Assembly: GCA_021613375.1 (NCBI GenBank)
Contig: CM038717.1
Span: 39,369,723-39,433,722 of the forward strand
Source: Megaleporinus macrocephalus
Taxonomy: Eukaryota > Chordata > Actinopteri > Characiformes > Anostomidae
Direction: 5' to 3'
Length of the DNA: 64,000 bases
Shown here: one piece after another, positions 24,150 through 35,150 of the stretch
Numbering within the stretch: the stretch's first letter is position 1
Layout of the letters: each line of letters begins with the position of its first letter
The notes under the pieces: generated by a model
The model's input: the letters and a program-made list of their open reading frames with translations, nothing else
What the model was told of the DNA's origin: nothing
Databases searched by the model: none
Position numbers and translations under genes: made by a program

Positions 24150-24380
24150 ACCAGCTCACTGAACATATGTTGATAAGGTTTTAACCACAAGAGATATTAC
24201 AAATCTGACCACATCAATCAATTTCCGAGACAGTTCTGGTCTTCTTTGATCTGCTACACCACCACCTTCCCATTGGAACGTGCCCTTGATCCAATATAGC
24301 GGCTTTCAAGATGGGACATGATGGAGTATTCAGATACATCATTATCCATTTCCGGTCTGAAATAAAGGGGTGTCCTGTAT
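24150..24380 (+). repeat. Dispersed repeat family R1, copy 3
   Basis: Matches copy 2 through ACAAGAGATATTACAAATCT, AGTTCTGGTCTTCTTTGATC, GGCTTTCAAGATGG and TCTGAAATAAA. Lacks the ACTCACCCTGTA end. Confidence 0.7.
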
Positions 24381-24694
24381 GGAGAGAGATTAGTCTCAAA
24401 ACAACTGACGAGTGTGTAAAAGACAATTCACTAATTCCACACATCACAAATGAGTTTCACTATTCGCCAGTTGTACGAATTCTGTTAAATTTATCAATAC
24501 ATATTTTGGATTTTCATAAATGCATTATAATTTATATGTGAAAATTAACACATTTTTATGCAATGAAATTTTAAATTTAATTATAGTGTTGAATCTGCAT
24601 TTGTGGATCAAATGGATTTTGAGACTTTCGTTTCACGTTTCTGATCAAGATCCACACAAACACAGCTCTGTTCAAATATGTGGTGAACATGCTG

Positions 24695-24710
24695 CCGCTA
24701 GGGGGCGCTG
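24695..24710 (+). promoter_or_regulatory. CTCF-type binding motif
   Basis: CCGCTAGGGGGCGCTG fits the vertebrate CTCF core (CCASYAGRKGGCR) with one substitution (G for A at position 3). Single-copy surroundings, about 1.9 kb upstream of the gene start at 22.8 kb. Confidence 0.5.
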
Positions 24711-24714
24711 CTGG

Positions 24715-25620
24715 TTTTGTCAGGATTGTGTAAGCCCAAAGAAGAAGCAGTGCAGAGGTGGACTGAACGTTACTGTAATGAAGAAGCAAGTCGGATGGGT
24801 AATAAACTAAACTGGTTATTTTTAAACTGGTTAAACTGGTTTAGTGGTGTTGTGTCGAAATCCGACTCCCAACCCAAAATCCGATTTCCCTTCGTGTGCA
24901 CGTGCGTCACACAGAGAAACGGACGCTTCATTTACACTCACGGCTTCTGTTTCTGTGGGTAAATAAGCGGCAATCTTTAATTTCCCTTCACAGCAGAATA
25001 CATTCAAAATTTGAGAACTTGTCATCTATGAAAATAAAAAATATGTATTCATAAATGTAACAGAATTTGTACAAATGGCGAGCTGGGAGATATTTATTTG
25101 TAAATAGTGAAACTCATTTGTGGAATTTGTGAATTGTCTCGTCAGGTGTTTTGAGACTAATCTCCTGAGACTTTCGAATTGCTGGACCTTAAAGATCAGA
25201 TTCTCTCTTATCTTATTCTTGTTTGTCTGTTAAATAAAAAGTAAGTGGTCTAACTTTTGTGTAAATGCTCAAGCAGATCAAAGTGTTTATTAAGTTAACA
25301 TACGTTCATTGGTTACATCACGGTGGCTTGTTTTGTAGCTCATTATGACCGTGACCTGCACGGAGGCTGCAGTGAATAACTGCCAATGTTCTCTACAATC
25401 ACAAACAGCAGCTGTTTTTAAACTGCATATGTATTTCAGAACAGATTCATTAGCAGCAACACATGCGGTGTATCTAATTTGTACTATCATAAGACCCTTG
25501 GCTCATGGGGGCTTTAGGCAGCAGCCTACCTTTAAAAAGAGTTGAGATTTAGATTATAAACGTTTGCTCAGTTGGTACAAATAATACCTGGCGTTCGGTC
25601 AGGACGAGGCTCCATTCGAC
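24715..25620. other. Single-copy AT-leaning DNA, no gene recognised
   Basis: No tandem repeats and no recognisable coding domain; short frames at 24717-24962 and 25345-25545 are unsupported. Confidence 0.4.
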
Positions 25621-26215
25621 AGGGCAGGTCCTCTCAGCTCGGCAGTGATGACTGGTCTTCAGAAACACAGCAGTTGGACTCATAGGCATCTGATTACGTC
25701 CATGCCTTGTATCCTAACCTTTCCATTAATGTGCAAGAATTCCTATCTGGTCTGGTCCTCCACCTCAGGATGGGTCAAGGCTCCAGCACTATTGCCCTCC
25801 AGTGTTTTCGGCTCCCAACTAAACATCAGAGGAACTGTTAGTTACCTCCACTGTTGCCCACAAAGCACTTGGAAGTCTGTTGCAGGAGCAATACCGAAGT
25901 TCCTGGCAACTGTGCTGGGGATAAGATGCAGCATTGGTCCTGCAAGTGTCCCCTCTGAGGAATGTGGGCATCACCCAGACCTCCTTGAGGTAGAACCAGC
26001 TCAAAATCTGTTGCATGGATTTGCAGGTTGCAGACAAATCCAACTCTGGAGGCCTTTAAAGCGCCAATGGGATGATCCTTGAACATCCAGAACCTATGGG
26101 CCTGGTCTCCACCAGCCTATACCCTCCAAGGGCTGGGGCTGGTAGACAAGCAAACTCGGATCGTGCTGGTACACGGAAGCAAGACTGAATCTTCCCTGTA
26201 ATCACGTTATCCCGA
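25621..26215. other. Unrecognised sequence with overlapping frames on both strands
   Basis: A 145-codon frame (plus, 25645-26082) and an 82-codon frame (minus, 25838-26086) overlap. Neither shows a familiar domain, signal peptide or flanking splice consensus that I could defend. The GC-balanced texture differs from the AT-rich neighbours, so an old inserted element or pseudogene is possible. Confidence 0.3.
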
Positions 26216-27110
26216 AATCCTCGCAGGGCTGCCGGGACTGGTTGTCTCCTGTTGACACTTCACTTCATAGTAAAATAACCAATTAGGAGCCCAATTAGAT
26301 CTCGTTTTATGAGCACCGTGCTCCTGTCCTCATTAATTCCACCATCTTTCAATAACGACCATCAAATCTGTCCCCATTAATTGTGTAACCTTTCAATCAC
26401 ATCCTGCGACAAATCTCCGGATTAATTGTCCAAGCTGTTCTCCTTCTTTCAACCCACCCCCACCCACCCCCCTCCAACCCCACCACCACAACCGAATGAT
26501 GATATCAATACCAGACGACATGTTCCGCCTTCAACGCTGATGAGATTAGGGGGAGCTTTGGAGCTTGCATCAGCAGGTCTGTAAACGAAACCCTGGAGGT
26601 GGCACAGAGGCTCGTGGGAGACCTCGCAAAGGCACAGCAGGCCTCACGTTGAGATCAAAGCCTGGCTGCCGGAGGAGGCTCGGAGGACAGTGCGCTGGCA
26701 GGCTTCTCTGTCCGGCTCGTAAAAATGGCTCAAGCTCCGTCCCTGCACGCCCTGGCTGCCCCGTCCCTAATGGAAAAGCATCACCGCGATACACCCCGAG
26801 CCCTGCTTAATACCCCGGCTAATTCAACCCAGCCCGACCCGTTTAGACCCGATTAGCGCTGTTAGCCTCGGCTTTGGTCAGCGCAAGCTCGGCCCCGTCT
26901 GATAGGGTTAAGTGTTTAACAGCCTCTGTCGGGGCAGCAGACATAACGATGCTTTAAATATCCCAGAACGCCTGCAGCATCTCTGCCTCGCGCTCCCAGA
27001 GCCGGAGACGAAAGCGGCGGGGACAGAGACGCTGTCCCCGCTCTCATTTATTTCCCAGCTCGCTGCAGAGGAGCGAGCTCGCACTTTGTTTTACTGATAC
27101 ATATTAATAA
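26216..27110. promoter_or_regulatory. Candidate conserved regulatory block with three evenly spaced ATTAATT motifs
   Basis: Single-copy sequence. (C/G)ATTAATT occurs at 26331, 26375 and 26420, spaced 44 and 45 bases. TTTCAAT recurs between the first two and after the second, and AAATCT recurs before the second and third. Two CAATTAG words lie just upstream (26278-26297). These are homeodomain-type cores. The 3' half (26560-27110) is more CpG-rich and contains an 81-codon frame at 26565-26810 with no recognisable domain. Confidence 0.35.
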
Positions 27111-27800
27111 TTGTCCTCATTTGAAACTCATTCTCAGCCCAAAATATCGTCCGCAAGGACATCGCGGTCCTGCGCAGGTCTCAGCCCGGAGTCTCTCGCT
27201 GCTCAGCTTTGATAGAGTCCGGCAGCAAACAGAAGTCTCGCGTTAGCGACGGACAGAAGCACACCAGCGTGCAGGCGCAGCCCGTGCTTGGCCATGCACG
27301 CCGCCACTCAAAGCCCATTTGCATTGTTAGTGGGGGGAATGAAGAATCGCTGACCTCGGATGACGCGGTCAAGCCCTTGAGCAGCGTCCTTAACATTTCA
27401 CCTCTCTGAATGGCTGCACTGCGGCTGACCTTGCGTCCCCCGTCCCTGAACTTACGCTACCTGGGTACAGCACTCAGGATGATGTCATGTATGGATCACT
27501 CCTAGTTTGTAGTCAGAGCTGAACACACATTTGGGCCTGTTAACTGACCCATAGTAATAAAGGTGACCCTGTAGCCTTGTGACCCTTATTTTATTTTAAA
27601 AAAAAAATTATATATATATATATAAAAAAACAACAACAACATATGAGTAAACATTCCATTGCTACCCAAACTCTACCACATGATTCAGTAATGACTGTTC
27701 TGTACATGACCAGCAAACACAACGTCCTCTCTTTAACCTTCCTGAGGAAATGACTGTCCTCCCGTCTGTTGAACACTGTTGAAGGACTGATCATCAGGGC
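27111..27800. other. Single-copy DNA with an A/T-rich patch
   Basis: An A-run, TATA repeat and (CAA)n patch lies at 27592-27641; otherwise nothing recognised. Confidence 0.4.
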
Positions 27801-27804
27801 CTCC

Positions 27805-27910
27805 TCCCCACCATCACCAGCCAGCTCACCTCCTCACCATCACCAGCCAGCTCACCTCCCCACCATCACCAGCCAGCTCACCTCCTCACCATCACCAGCC
27901 AGCTCACCTG
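27805..27910. repeat. 26-bp minisatellite, about 4 units
   Basis: Unit contains CCATCACCAGCCAGCTCACC followed by TCCTCA or TCCCCA. Confidence 0.95.
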
Positions 27911-28014
27911 TCCATCTGTGTTACTGCTACACCCTCAGTTACATCACTGTACCATCCAGATGTACCAGCACTGAGATAGGATGGGACTGTTTCAGCTCCG
28001 CCCACTTTACATAA

Positions 28015-28085
28015 AGACTCAGACAGAGACTGCCTCAGTCAGAGACTGCCTCACTCAGAGACTGCCTCACTCAGAGACTGCCTCT
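28015..28085. repeat. 18-bp minisatellite, about 4 units
   Basis: Unit AGAGACTGCCTCACTCAG with one GTCAG variant. Confidence 0.95.
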
Positions 28086-28089
28086 ACCT

Positions 28090-28362
28090 GTGCAGCTTCT
28101 AAAACTTTGCTCTCCAGATTTCAAACAGAGACTCTTTTCTTTGGTGTTTAGTTTAAACTGTAAATACTGTTTGATCAGAGGAGGACGGGTCTCCCCTCGT
28201 GAGTCTGGTTCCTCCCAAGATTTCTTCCTCCAGTCTGAGGGAGGTGGTCTTGTTCACTGGGGGGTATATGTTGTAACTGTCTGTTTTTAAAACTCTGTAA
28301 AGCTGTTTTGAGACAACATCGTTATAAAAAGCTACACAAATAAACTTGACTTGTACACACTT
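28090..28362 (+). mobile_element. Dispersed retroelement-type 3' sequence
   Basis: The series GATCAGAGGAGGACGGGTCT, GGTTCCTCCCAAGATTTCTT, TCTGTAAAGCTGTTTTGAGA and CACAAATAAACTTGACTTGT is, from memory, a very common fish interspersed repeat ending in AATAAA plus a CTTGA-type tail. Its 3' tail resembles that of the element at 35.15 kb. No coding frame is preserved. Confidence 0.55.
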
Positions 28363-28825
28363 TAAATATGATTCCTAATTAAAACAGGAGTGACATTTCT
28401 TAATGTTTCACACACTTACTTCAAACCAATGACATCTAACTACTCACCACGTGACCAAGAGTGATCGAGACACAGGGTCCGCCCCAAAATCACAAACTAG
28501 GTCAGTGGGTACTAGACTGGAGCTGGTGGTCTCTGCTCAAGCGGTAGAGTAGTAGCAGTAAGTAATAGTGTTTAGCACTAACAAAGCCTGGGATGCACTA
28601 CGTCCACCAACTCACCGACATCCTTTACCAAAAGACCACCACAGTACACGCCCCGCTACCCATTAAAGCTCCACTCGGACTTTATTTTAGATCCTGTTTG
28701 TGACTCTGAGCTGAGCTCTGGTCTGAGTCTGTACTGAGACGGTGTCGAGCTCAGAGAAGATGAATCAGGAGAAACGTTTTAACTTCAGAACTACATACTA
28801 CTTTTAATATCAATGGAAGCAGAAG
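28363..28825. other. Single-copy spacer
   Basis: Nothing recognised. Confidence 0.4.
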
Positions 28826-28829
28826 GGAG

Positions 28830-29945
28830 GGAGGGGTCACCCAGAGAGGAGGAGTCTATGAGAAGAGAGGGTGGGGTCATCCAGAGAGGAGGAGTCTATG
28901 AGAAGTAAAGAGAGGGAAGGGTCACCCAGAGAGGAGGAGTCTATGAGAAGTAAAGAGAGGGAGGGGTCACCCAGAGAGGAGGAGTCTATGAGAAGTAAAG
29001 AGAGGGAAGGGTCACCCAGAGAGAAGGAGTCTATGAGAAGGGAGGGAGGGGTCACCCAGAGAGGAGGAGTCTATGAGAAGTAAAGAGAGGGAGGGGTCAC
29101 CCAGAGAGGAGGAGTCTATGAGAAGTAAAGAGAGGGCAGGGTCACCCAGAGAGGAGGAGTCTATGAGAAGTAAAGAGAGGGAGGGGTCACCCAGAGAGGA
29201 GGAGTCTATGAGAAGTAAAGAGAGGGAGGGGTCACCCAGAGAGGAGGAGTCTATGAGAAGAGAGGGCGGGGTCACCCAGAGAGGAGGAGTCTATGAGAAG
29301 TAAAGAGAGGGAGGGGTCACCCAGAGAGAAGGAGTCTATGAGAAGAGAGGGCAGGGTCATCCAGAGAGGAGGAGTCTATGAGAAGTAAAGAGAGGGAGGG
29401 GTCACCCAGAGAGGAGGAGTCTATGAGAAGTAAAGAGAGGGAGGGGTCACCCAGAGAGGAGGAGTCTATGAGAAGAGAGGGCAGGGTCATCCAGAGAGGA
29501 GGAGTCTATGAGAAGTAAAGAGAGGGAGGGGTCATCCAGAGAGGAGGAGTCTATGAGAAGTAAAGAGAGGGAGGGGTCACCCAGAGAGGAGGAGTCTATG
29601 AGAAGTAAAGAGAGGGCGGGGTCACCCAGAGAGGAGGAGTCTATGAGAAGTAAAGAGAGGGAGGGGTCACCCAGAGAGGAGGAGTCTATGAGAAGAGAGG
29701 GAGGGGTCACCCAGAGAGGAGGAGTCTATGAGAAGAGAGGGCGGGGTCACCCAGAGAGGAGGAGTCTATGAGAAGTAAAGAGAGGGAAGGGTCACCCAGA
29801 GAGGCGGAGTCTATGAGAAGAGAGGGAGGGGTCACCCAGAGAGGCGGAGTCTATGAGAAGAGAGGGAGGGGTCACCCAGAGAGGAGGAGTCTATGAGAAG
29901 AGAGGGCGGGGTCACCCAGAGAGAAGGAGTCTATGAGAAGTAAAG
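28830..29945. repeat. 45/40-bp minisatellite, about 26 units
   Basis: The unit contains GGAGGGGTCACCCAGAGAGG and AGGAGTCTATGAGAAG; long units add TAAAG before AGAGGG. Both lengths alternate, giving a higher-order pattern. The 45-bp period keeps frames open on both strands (70-87 codons), which are artefacts. Confidence 0.96.
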
Positions 29946-29949
29946 AGAG

Positions 29950-30062
29950 GGGTATCAGAGTGGTGCACCACTAGGGGGTATCAGAGTAGTGCACCACTAG
30001 GGGGTATCAGAGTAGTGCACCACTAGGGGGTATCAGAGTAGTGCACCACTAGGGGGTATCAG
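29950..30062. repeat. 26-bp tandem repeat carrying CTCF-like cores
   Basis: Four units in register plus a decaying fifth. Each unit contains CCACTAGGGGGTA (29968-29980, 29994-30006, 30020-30032, 30046-30058), one substitution from the CTCF core CCASYAGRKGGCR. Confidence 0.85.
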
Positions 30063-30224
30063 AGTGGTCCACCACCCAAATATATCCAGCTCTGTGGTCA
30101 GATATGGAGGAGAGGCTGTTGAGCAGAGAAGCTACACAGAAGGAGTTTCCAATAAAGTGGCCAGACAGATACACATATGCAAACTCTTGCTTTTACATTT
30201 ATCACACATCCAGAGACTCACTCT

Positions 30225-30597
30225 CCTTTTCTCTCCATCCTCTCGATCACTCTGCAGCACTCACACATTGCTCTCTCTCCTCTCCACTCTCCCTCCCCCT
30301 ACTCTCCCTCCCTCCTCTTTCCACTCTCTCCCTCCACTTTCTCCTCCTCCTCTCTCCCTTCTCTCTCTCCCCCTTTCTTTCTCCTCTCTCCCTTCTGCTC
30401 TCTCTCTCTCCTCTCTTTCTCCTCTCTCCCTCCCTCCTTCCTCTCTCCCCACTCTCTCCTCCTACTCTCTCGCTCCTCTCTCGCCTCTCTCTCTCTCCTC
30501 TCTCCCTCACGCTTCCGCTTGCTCTTTCTCTCCCTCCTCGCTATCTCCACTCTCTCTCCATTCTCCCTCTTTTCCTTCTCTCTCTCTCTCCCTCTCA
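30225..30597. repeat. Imperfect CT-rich tract
   Basis: CTCTC/CCCT low-complexity pyrimidine sequence; Ser/Leu/Pro and Arg/Glu/Gly frames up to 179 codons are composition artefacts. Confidence 0.92.
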
Positions 30598-30599
30598 GC

Positions 30600-31000
30600 G
30601 TGAGTCCAGCAGAAAGCAGCCTGAGACTCTGTGACAGGGGCTTGTCAAAGCTGTTTAGCGCCCGTAATGCATGCAACCCATCGAGATAACTGCCTATTTC
30701 AGCCCGCGGACGTGGCACCAATCCATAAAGACCCAGCGCGGCCACGCCGTCAGGAGCCCGAGCCGGCGAGGCGCTCCCAGCGCACCGACAAAGGCTCCAC
30801 TGACGACCACCAGAAGGGGGCTGACGTTACAATAGGAAAGCCGCGCGGCTAACACAAATAATCCTCATTTACGCCGCATGAGCTCAGATATCATACAATT
30901 ACCGTGTACTCGGAGCGCACGGGCTGCTCCTCACCACTGCCGCTTTGTTCTGCTGCCACTGAATCACACATGAATCTGATTGCCAGAGGAAACGCGGGGC
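30600..31000. promoter_or_regulatory. Candidate conserved non-coding element
   Basis: Single-copy sequence abutting the CT tract, CpG-containing (CAGCGCGGCCACGCCGTC, GGAAAGCCGCGCGGC) then AT-rich (CATACAATTACCG). No coding domain. Confidence 0.25.
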
Positions 31001-31244
31001 TGGTACGTCTTCTGTTATACATTCATCGTGTTTAAGGGTTTGTTATTATCGACAATCACAAACATCTCCCCTCGAGTGAACCTTGTCTTTATTCGTGTAA
31101 ACCAAGGTTTTGTCTGCCAACTCATCCTGCAGCTTGAGATATTCATACTTTTCCAACTCCGGAATAATCGATCCGGAGAACTGTGTGCTTGTGTAAAGTT
31201 TTCCAACGGAACTTGTCGACAACGTCCAATAAAAGAAACATGAA

Positions 31245-31440
31245 TCTCCATTTTGGTCGATTTTTATTCTTCTGCATCGTTTGAAAGCAGCAGATGTCGT
31301 TTACGTTGTGTGAGAATTTTACGATCAGTGGACCAATAGAAATGCTTCAAAACAGCTTTGAAAATATTCTGGTTCCATTGACTTGCATTAAAAGTAACGA
31401 CAGTTTATTTCCTCTCCTGTAAAGTTGTGGAGACTCTTGT
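31245..31440 (-). repeat. Foldback family, single arm
   Basis: Matches the reverse complement of 50950-51110 and the right arm 51400-51565: GGACCAATAGAAATGCTTCA, ATTCTGGTTCCATTGACTTG, CTCTCCTGTAAAGTTG. No partner arm nearby. Confidence 0.65.
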
Positions 31441-31865
31441 CTTTCAGCACAACCAACCCAAAAGTAGTAAGCATGTCTGGAAGTCCCTCTAACATGGGCT
31501 GAAGACTTGAACATCGCATGAGCCTGCGAGTCTGCAGAGTCAGTAAACAGAGTCAGACATTGCTTGGTAAATAACACGCGTAGTGCATCGGTATGAAAGC
31601 AGCTGCGTTCAGACGGCAGAGCGTGTTTCATTCCAGAGTCTGAACCTCCAGGAAGCCGCCGGTGAGGAGCTGAGCAGAGTGAAGAAAGAGCATCATTATG
31701 TTCAACCACATCCCATCTCTACACCGACCGGCTGGAGAAACTACTGCTTACTGCCTTTATTTTTGGAGTGAAGAAGTCCAGCAGGTTTAATTCTGACCAC
31801 TGAGTCCATGTAAACATTAGCAGAGCACACACAGCGGCGCATTCCTCTCGTATCGGTTATCGAAT
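31441..31865. other. Single-copy spacer
   Basis: Short frames on both strands (31347-31709, 31583-31771) without recognisable domains. Confidence 0.4.
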
Positions 31866-31869
31866 CAGT

Positions 31870-32690
31870 GTAGGGTAGAGCGGCTCGGGGTACAATAGGG
31901 AGGGGTAGGGCAGAGTAGGGTCGGGTCGAATGGTAGGACGAAAAAGGGAAGAGTAAGCTGGGGTAAAATAGGGGGGGTATGTTGGAGTACAGTATGGTAG
32001 GATGGCATAGGATTGACTAAGGTGGGGTAGAATATGGTAGGGTGGACAAGGGAAGGGTAGGGTAGAATAGGGCGGGGTGGGATGAGATAGGGTAGAGTGG
32101 GACGTAATAGAATAGGGTGGGGTAGATTAGAGAGGGGTAGGGTGAGGTGGGATAAAATAGGGAGGGCTAGGGTAGTATGGTAGGACGAGATTGGGTAGAG
32201 TAAGCTCTGGTAAAATAGGAAGGGGTATGTTGGAGTATAGTACGGTAGGGAGGCATAGGATAAACTAAGGTGGGGTAGAATAATGTACGGTGAGGTAGGT
32301 TGGACAAGGGAAGGGTAGGGTAGGGTAGAACAGGGAAGGGTAGGATGAGATAGGGTAGAGTGGGACGTAATAGAATAGGGTGGGGTAGATTAGAGAGGGG
32401 TAGGGTGAGGTGGAATAAAATAGGGAGGGCTAGGGTAGAGTAGGGTCGGGTCCAATGGTAGGACGAGATAGGGAAGAGTAAGCTGGGGTAGAATAGGGAG
32501 GGGTATGTTGGAGTATAGTATGGTAGGGTTGCATAGGATAAACTAAGGTGGGGTAAAATATGGTAGCATGAGATAGGGTAGAGTAAGCTGGGGTAAAATA
32601 GGGAGAGGTATGGTGTAGCACAATATGGGAGGGTGGCATAGGGTAAACTAGGGTAGGGTAGAATAGAGTAAGGTAGGGTATATATGAGTA
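31870..32690. repeat. Degenerate GGGTA/GGATA pentamer-based satellite with a longer period
   Basis: Built of GGGTA, GGATA, GAGTA and AATAG words. Larger blocks recur about every 290-300 bases (AAGCTCTGGTAAAATAGG / AAGCTGGGGTAAAATAGG; GTGGGACGTAATAGAATAGG occurs twice, about 32095 and 32357). Telomere-like in composition but not TTAGGG. Confidence 0.85.
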
Positions 32691-33605
32691 CAGCAGTTGG
32701 GACGAGTAGAGTAGAGTAGGGTAGGGTAAGGTACAGTGGGGTAGGGTAGTGTAGAGTAGGGTAGAATTGAGTACAGCAGTTGGGACGAGTAGAGTAGAGT
32801 AGGGTAGGGTAAGGTACAGCGGGGGTAGGGTAGTGTAGAGTAGGGTAGATTTGAGTACAGCAGTTGGGACGAGTAGAGTAGAGTAGAGTAGGGTAGGGTA
32901 AGGTACAGTGGGGTAGGGTAGTGTAGAGTAGGGTAGATTTGAGTACAGCAGTTGGGGCGAGTAGAGTAGGCTAGGGTAGGGTAAGGTACACTGGGGTAGA
33001 GTAGTGTAGGGTAGGGTAGATTTGAGTACAGCAGTTGGGACGAGTAGAGTAGAGTAGGGTAGGGTAAGGTACAGTGGGGTAGGGTAGTGTAGGGTAGGGT
33101 AGATTTGAGTACAGCAGTTGGGACGAGTAGAGTAGAGTAGGGTAGGGTAAGGTACAGTGGGGTAGGGTAGTGTAGAGTAGGGTAGATTTGAGTACAGCAG
33201 TTGGGACGAGTAGAGTAGAGTAGAGTAGAGTAGGGTAAGGTACAGTGGGGTAGGGTAGTGTAGGGTAGGGTAGATTTGAGTACAGCAGTTGGGACGAGTA
33301 GAGTAGAGTAGGGTAGGGTAAGGTACAGTGGGGTAGGGTAGTGTAGAGTAGGGTAGAATTGAGTACAGCAGTTGGGACGAGTAGAGTAGAGTAGGGTAGG
33401 GTAAGGTACAGCGGGGTAGGGTAGTGTAGAGTAGGGTAGATTTGAGTACAGCAGTTGGGACGAGTAGAGTAGAGTAGAGTAGAGTAGGGTAAGGTACAGT
33501 GGGGTAGGGTAGTGTAGGGTAGGGTAGATTTGAGTACAGCAGTTGGGGCGAGTAGAGTAGAGTAGAGTAGGGTAAGGTACACTGGGGTAGAGTAGTGTAT
33601 GGTAG
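32690..33605. repeat. 83-87-bp minisatellite, about 11 units, internally GGGTA/GAGTA
   Basis: The anchor GTACAGCAGTTGGG(A/G)CGAG recurs about every 83-87 bases from 32689 to 33533. Between anchors lie GAGTA and GGGTA pentamers whose number varies by multiples of 5. The 324- and 228-codon minus-strand frames (P/T/L/Y-rich) are repeat artefacts. Confidence 0.95.
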
Positions 33606-33944
33606 GTGTGGTGCTCATCCACTCCTCTACTCTAAATATGAATAGAACAAGAAGCAATAAATTAATTATTTAGACTGACTGAACTATTCTAGGAGCCTCC
33701 AGGGGCCCTTAGTAAGGGCTTTAACTACTTACATAGTAAGAACTGAGCCGGGCCTGTGCAGTGATGTACTGCAGAGCTCCACAGAGCCGCACTCAGGCAG
33801 GGCTTGTTTCTCTATTGGATTTGTTTGACCAAAAGGTCAGCAACATCTCAGTAAGTAATGTCTGAGAGCTGGCCACCAATTACACCTGTCATTTGTCGGG
33901 TAGGATAATTATGCTGGTTCATTATCGATATATATATATACACA
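33606..33944. other. Single-copy spacer
   Basis: Nothing recognised. Confidence 0.4.
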
Positions 33945-33945
33945 C

Positions 33946-34028
<83 letters not shown>
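33945..34028. repeat. (TC)n microsatellite
   Basis: TC dinucleotides with CCCTC interruptions, preceded by a short TATATA and CACA stretch. Confidence 0.96.
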
Positions 34029-34029
<1 letters not shown>

Positions 34030-34030
<1 letters not shown>

Positions 34031-34345
34031 CATCACCGACTCCCTGCACTGCCAGATTGACAGGCAGGTAGCGATATTTAGCGATGTCAGGTAGCACGCT
34101 TCCGCGGGCTCGCCGAATCGATTGGACGTGTAAACATCTGGCTGGCGGGTGTAAAATTAGCTCCCTGTCGCGCCGCAAGCTGGGGCGGGCTGCATCAAAA
34201 CTCCATAACGAAGCTCAACTAATTGTGCCACACATGAAACAAGCGAAGGGTGTCATCGATTCTTTACACATCTCAACCTGTGCTGCTTTTAATAGACGAA
34301 AAGCATGACATCTCATCGCCCCCTCGGTTATTTGTATTTAGATTA
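34030..34345. promoter_or_regulatory. Candidate conserved non-coding element
   Basis: Single-copy block directly after the TC tract: CpG words (TTCCGCGGGCTCGCCG, CTGTCGCGCCGCAAGC) with AATTAG, CTAATTG and ATCGATT motifs. The 74-codon frame at 34084-34308 has no known domain. Confidence 0.3.
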
Positions 34346-34419
34346 AAATTCATGCTGCCACAATCATTATAGGAAACCAAAAAAAAAAAAAAAAGAAAAA
34401 AGTTAATTCCTGGTTGGAG

Positions 34420-35142
34420 CATTTAGTTAACTCTGAAATATTGAGAAAAATGAGCAGAGAATTCAAATGAGTCAAAGGAAAAGAGTTTTATCAAATATAA
34501 TAAGTCAACTCAGGTGAGTCAGAAGTTAGACAAACTAAAAAAAAGGAAAGAAACAACGCAATAAATCAACAGGAATAAATTCACCAGGCTACAAGATTAG
34601 AGTAACTCTACTGAGTCAACTCAAATTACACAATCCAAATGGATCAACGGGTATGAATCAAATGAACCTACCAGAAAGAACAACATTAGACAACTCAACG
34701 GAGTCAACTCAACTCTAATGATTCACCTGGAATGGGTGAATTTACATGATTAAATTTGGTCAACTGGTAGGAATCAAAACACACAAGTCAACGCAACTCT
34801 AACAAAGTCAATGCATCAACTAAAACTAGTCAACTCAAGTGAGTCAACTGAAATGAGTCAAATAAATAATTTATTTGACTATGAATCAAAAGGGACAAGT
34901 AAACTAGATTCCATCCAATTTGGATTCAAAAGATTCATCTGTAATGAGTCAAATTACACAATTAAATTTGGTCAACTGGTATAAAGACTACTAGATTAGA
35001 TCCAATCAGTCAACTCAAAGAAAGAACATTAGATTAACTAAACTGAGTCAACCCAACTCTAATGATTCATCTGGAATGGGTGAAATTACACAATCCAACT
35101 GAATCAACTGGTATGAATCAAATGAATCTACTGGGAAAAAAA
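34420..35142. repeat. Degenerate satellite rich in TGAGTCA, left part
   Basis: Irregular repetition, roughly every 100-150 bases, of modules such as AACTCTAATGATTCA, CTGGAATGGGTGAAATTACA, GTCAACTGGTATGAATC and ATTAGACAACTCAAC. TGAGTCA, the AP-1 consensus, occurs several times (for example near 34468, 34515, 34613, 34837, 34853). The same satellite resumes at 36135. Confidence 0.8.
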
Positions 35143-35150
35143 AACATTAG
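35143..35150. repeat. Target-site duplication, left copy (AACATTAG)
   Basis: The same 8 bases occur at 36127-36134, directly flanking the inserted retroelement. AACATTAG also occurs elsewhere in the host satellite, which weakens the inference slightly. Confidence 0.6.

Noticed and set aside
31870..33605. Interstitial telomeric sequence
   Set aside because: The pentamer is GGGTA/GAGTA, not TTAGGG; no run of perfect telomeric hexamers is present.
32648..33657. 324- and 228-codon Pro/Thr/Tyr-rich frames on the minus strand
   Set aside because: Translation of the GGGTA/GAGTA array; composition follows the repeat exactly.
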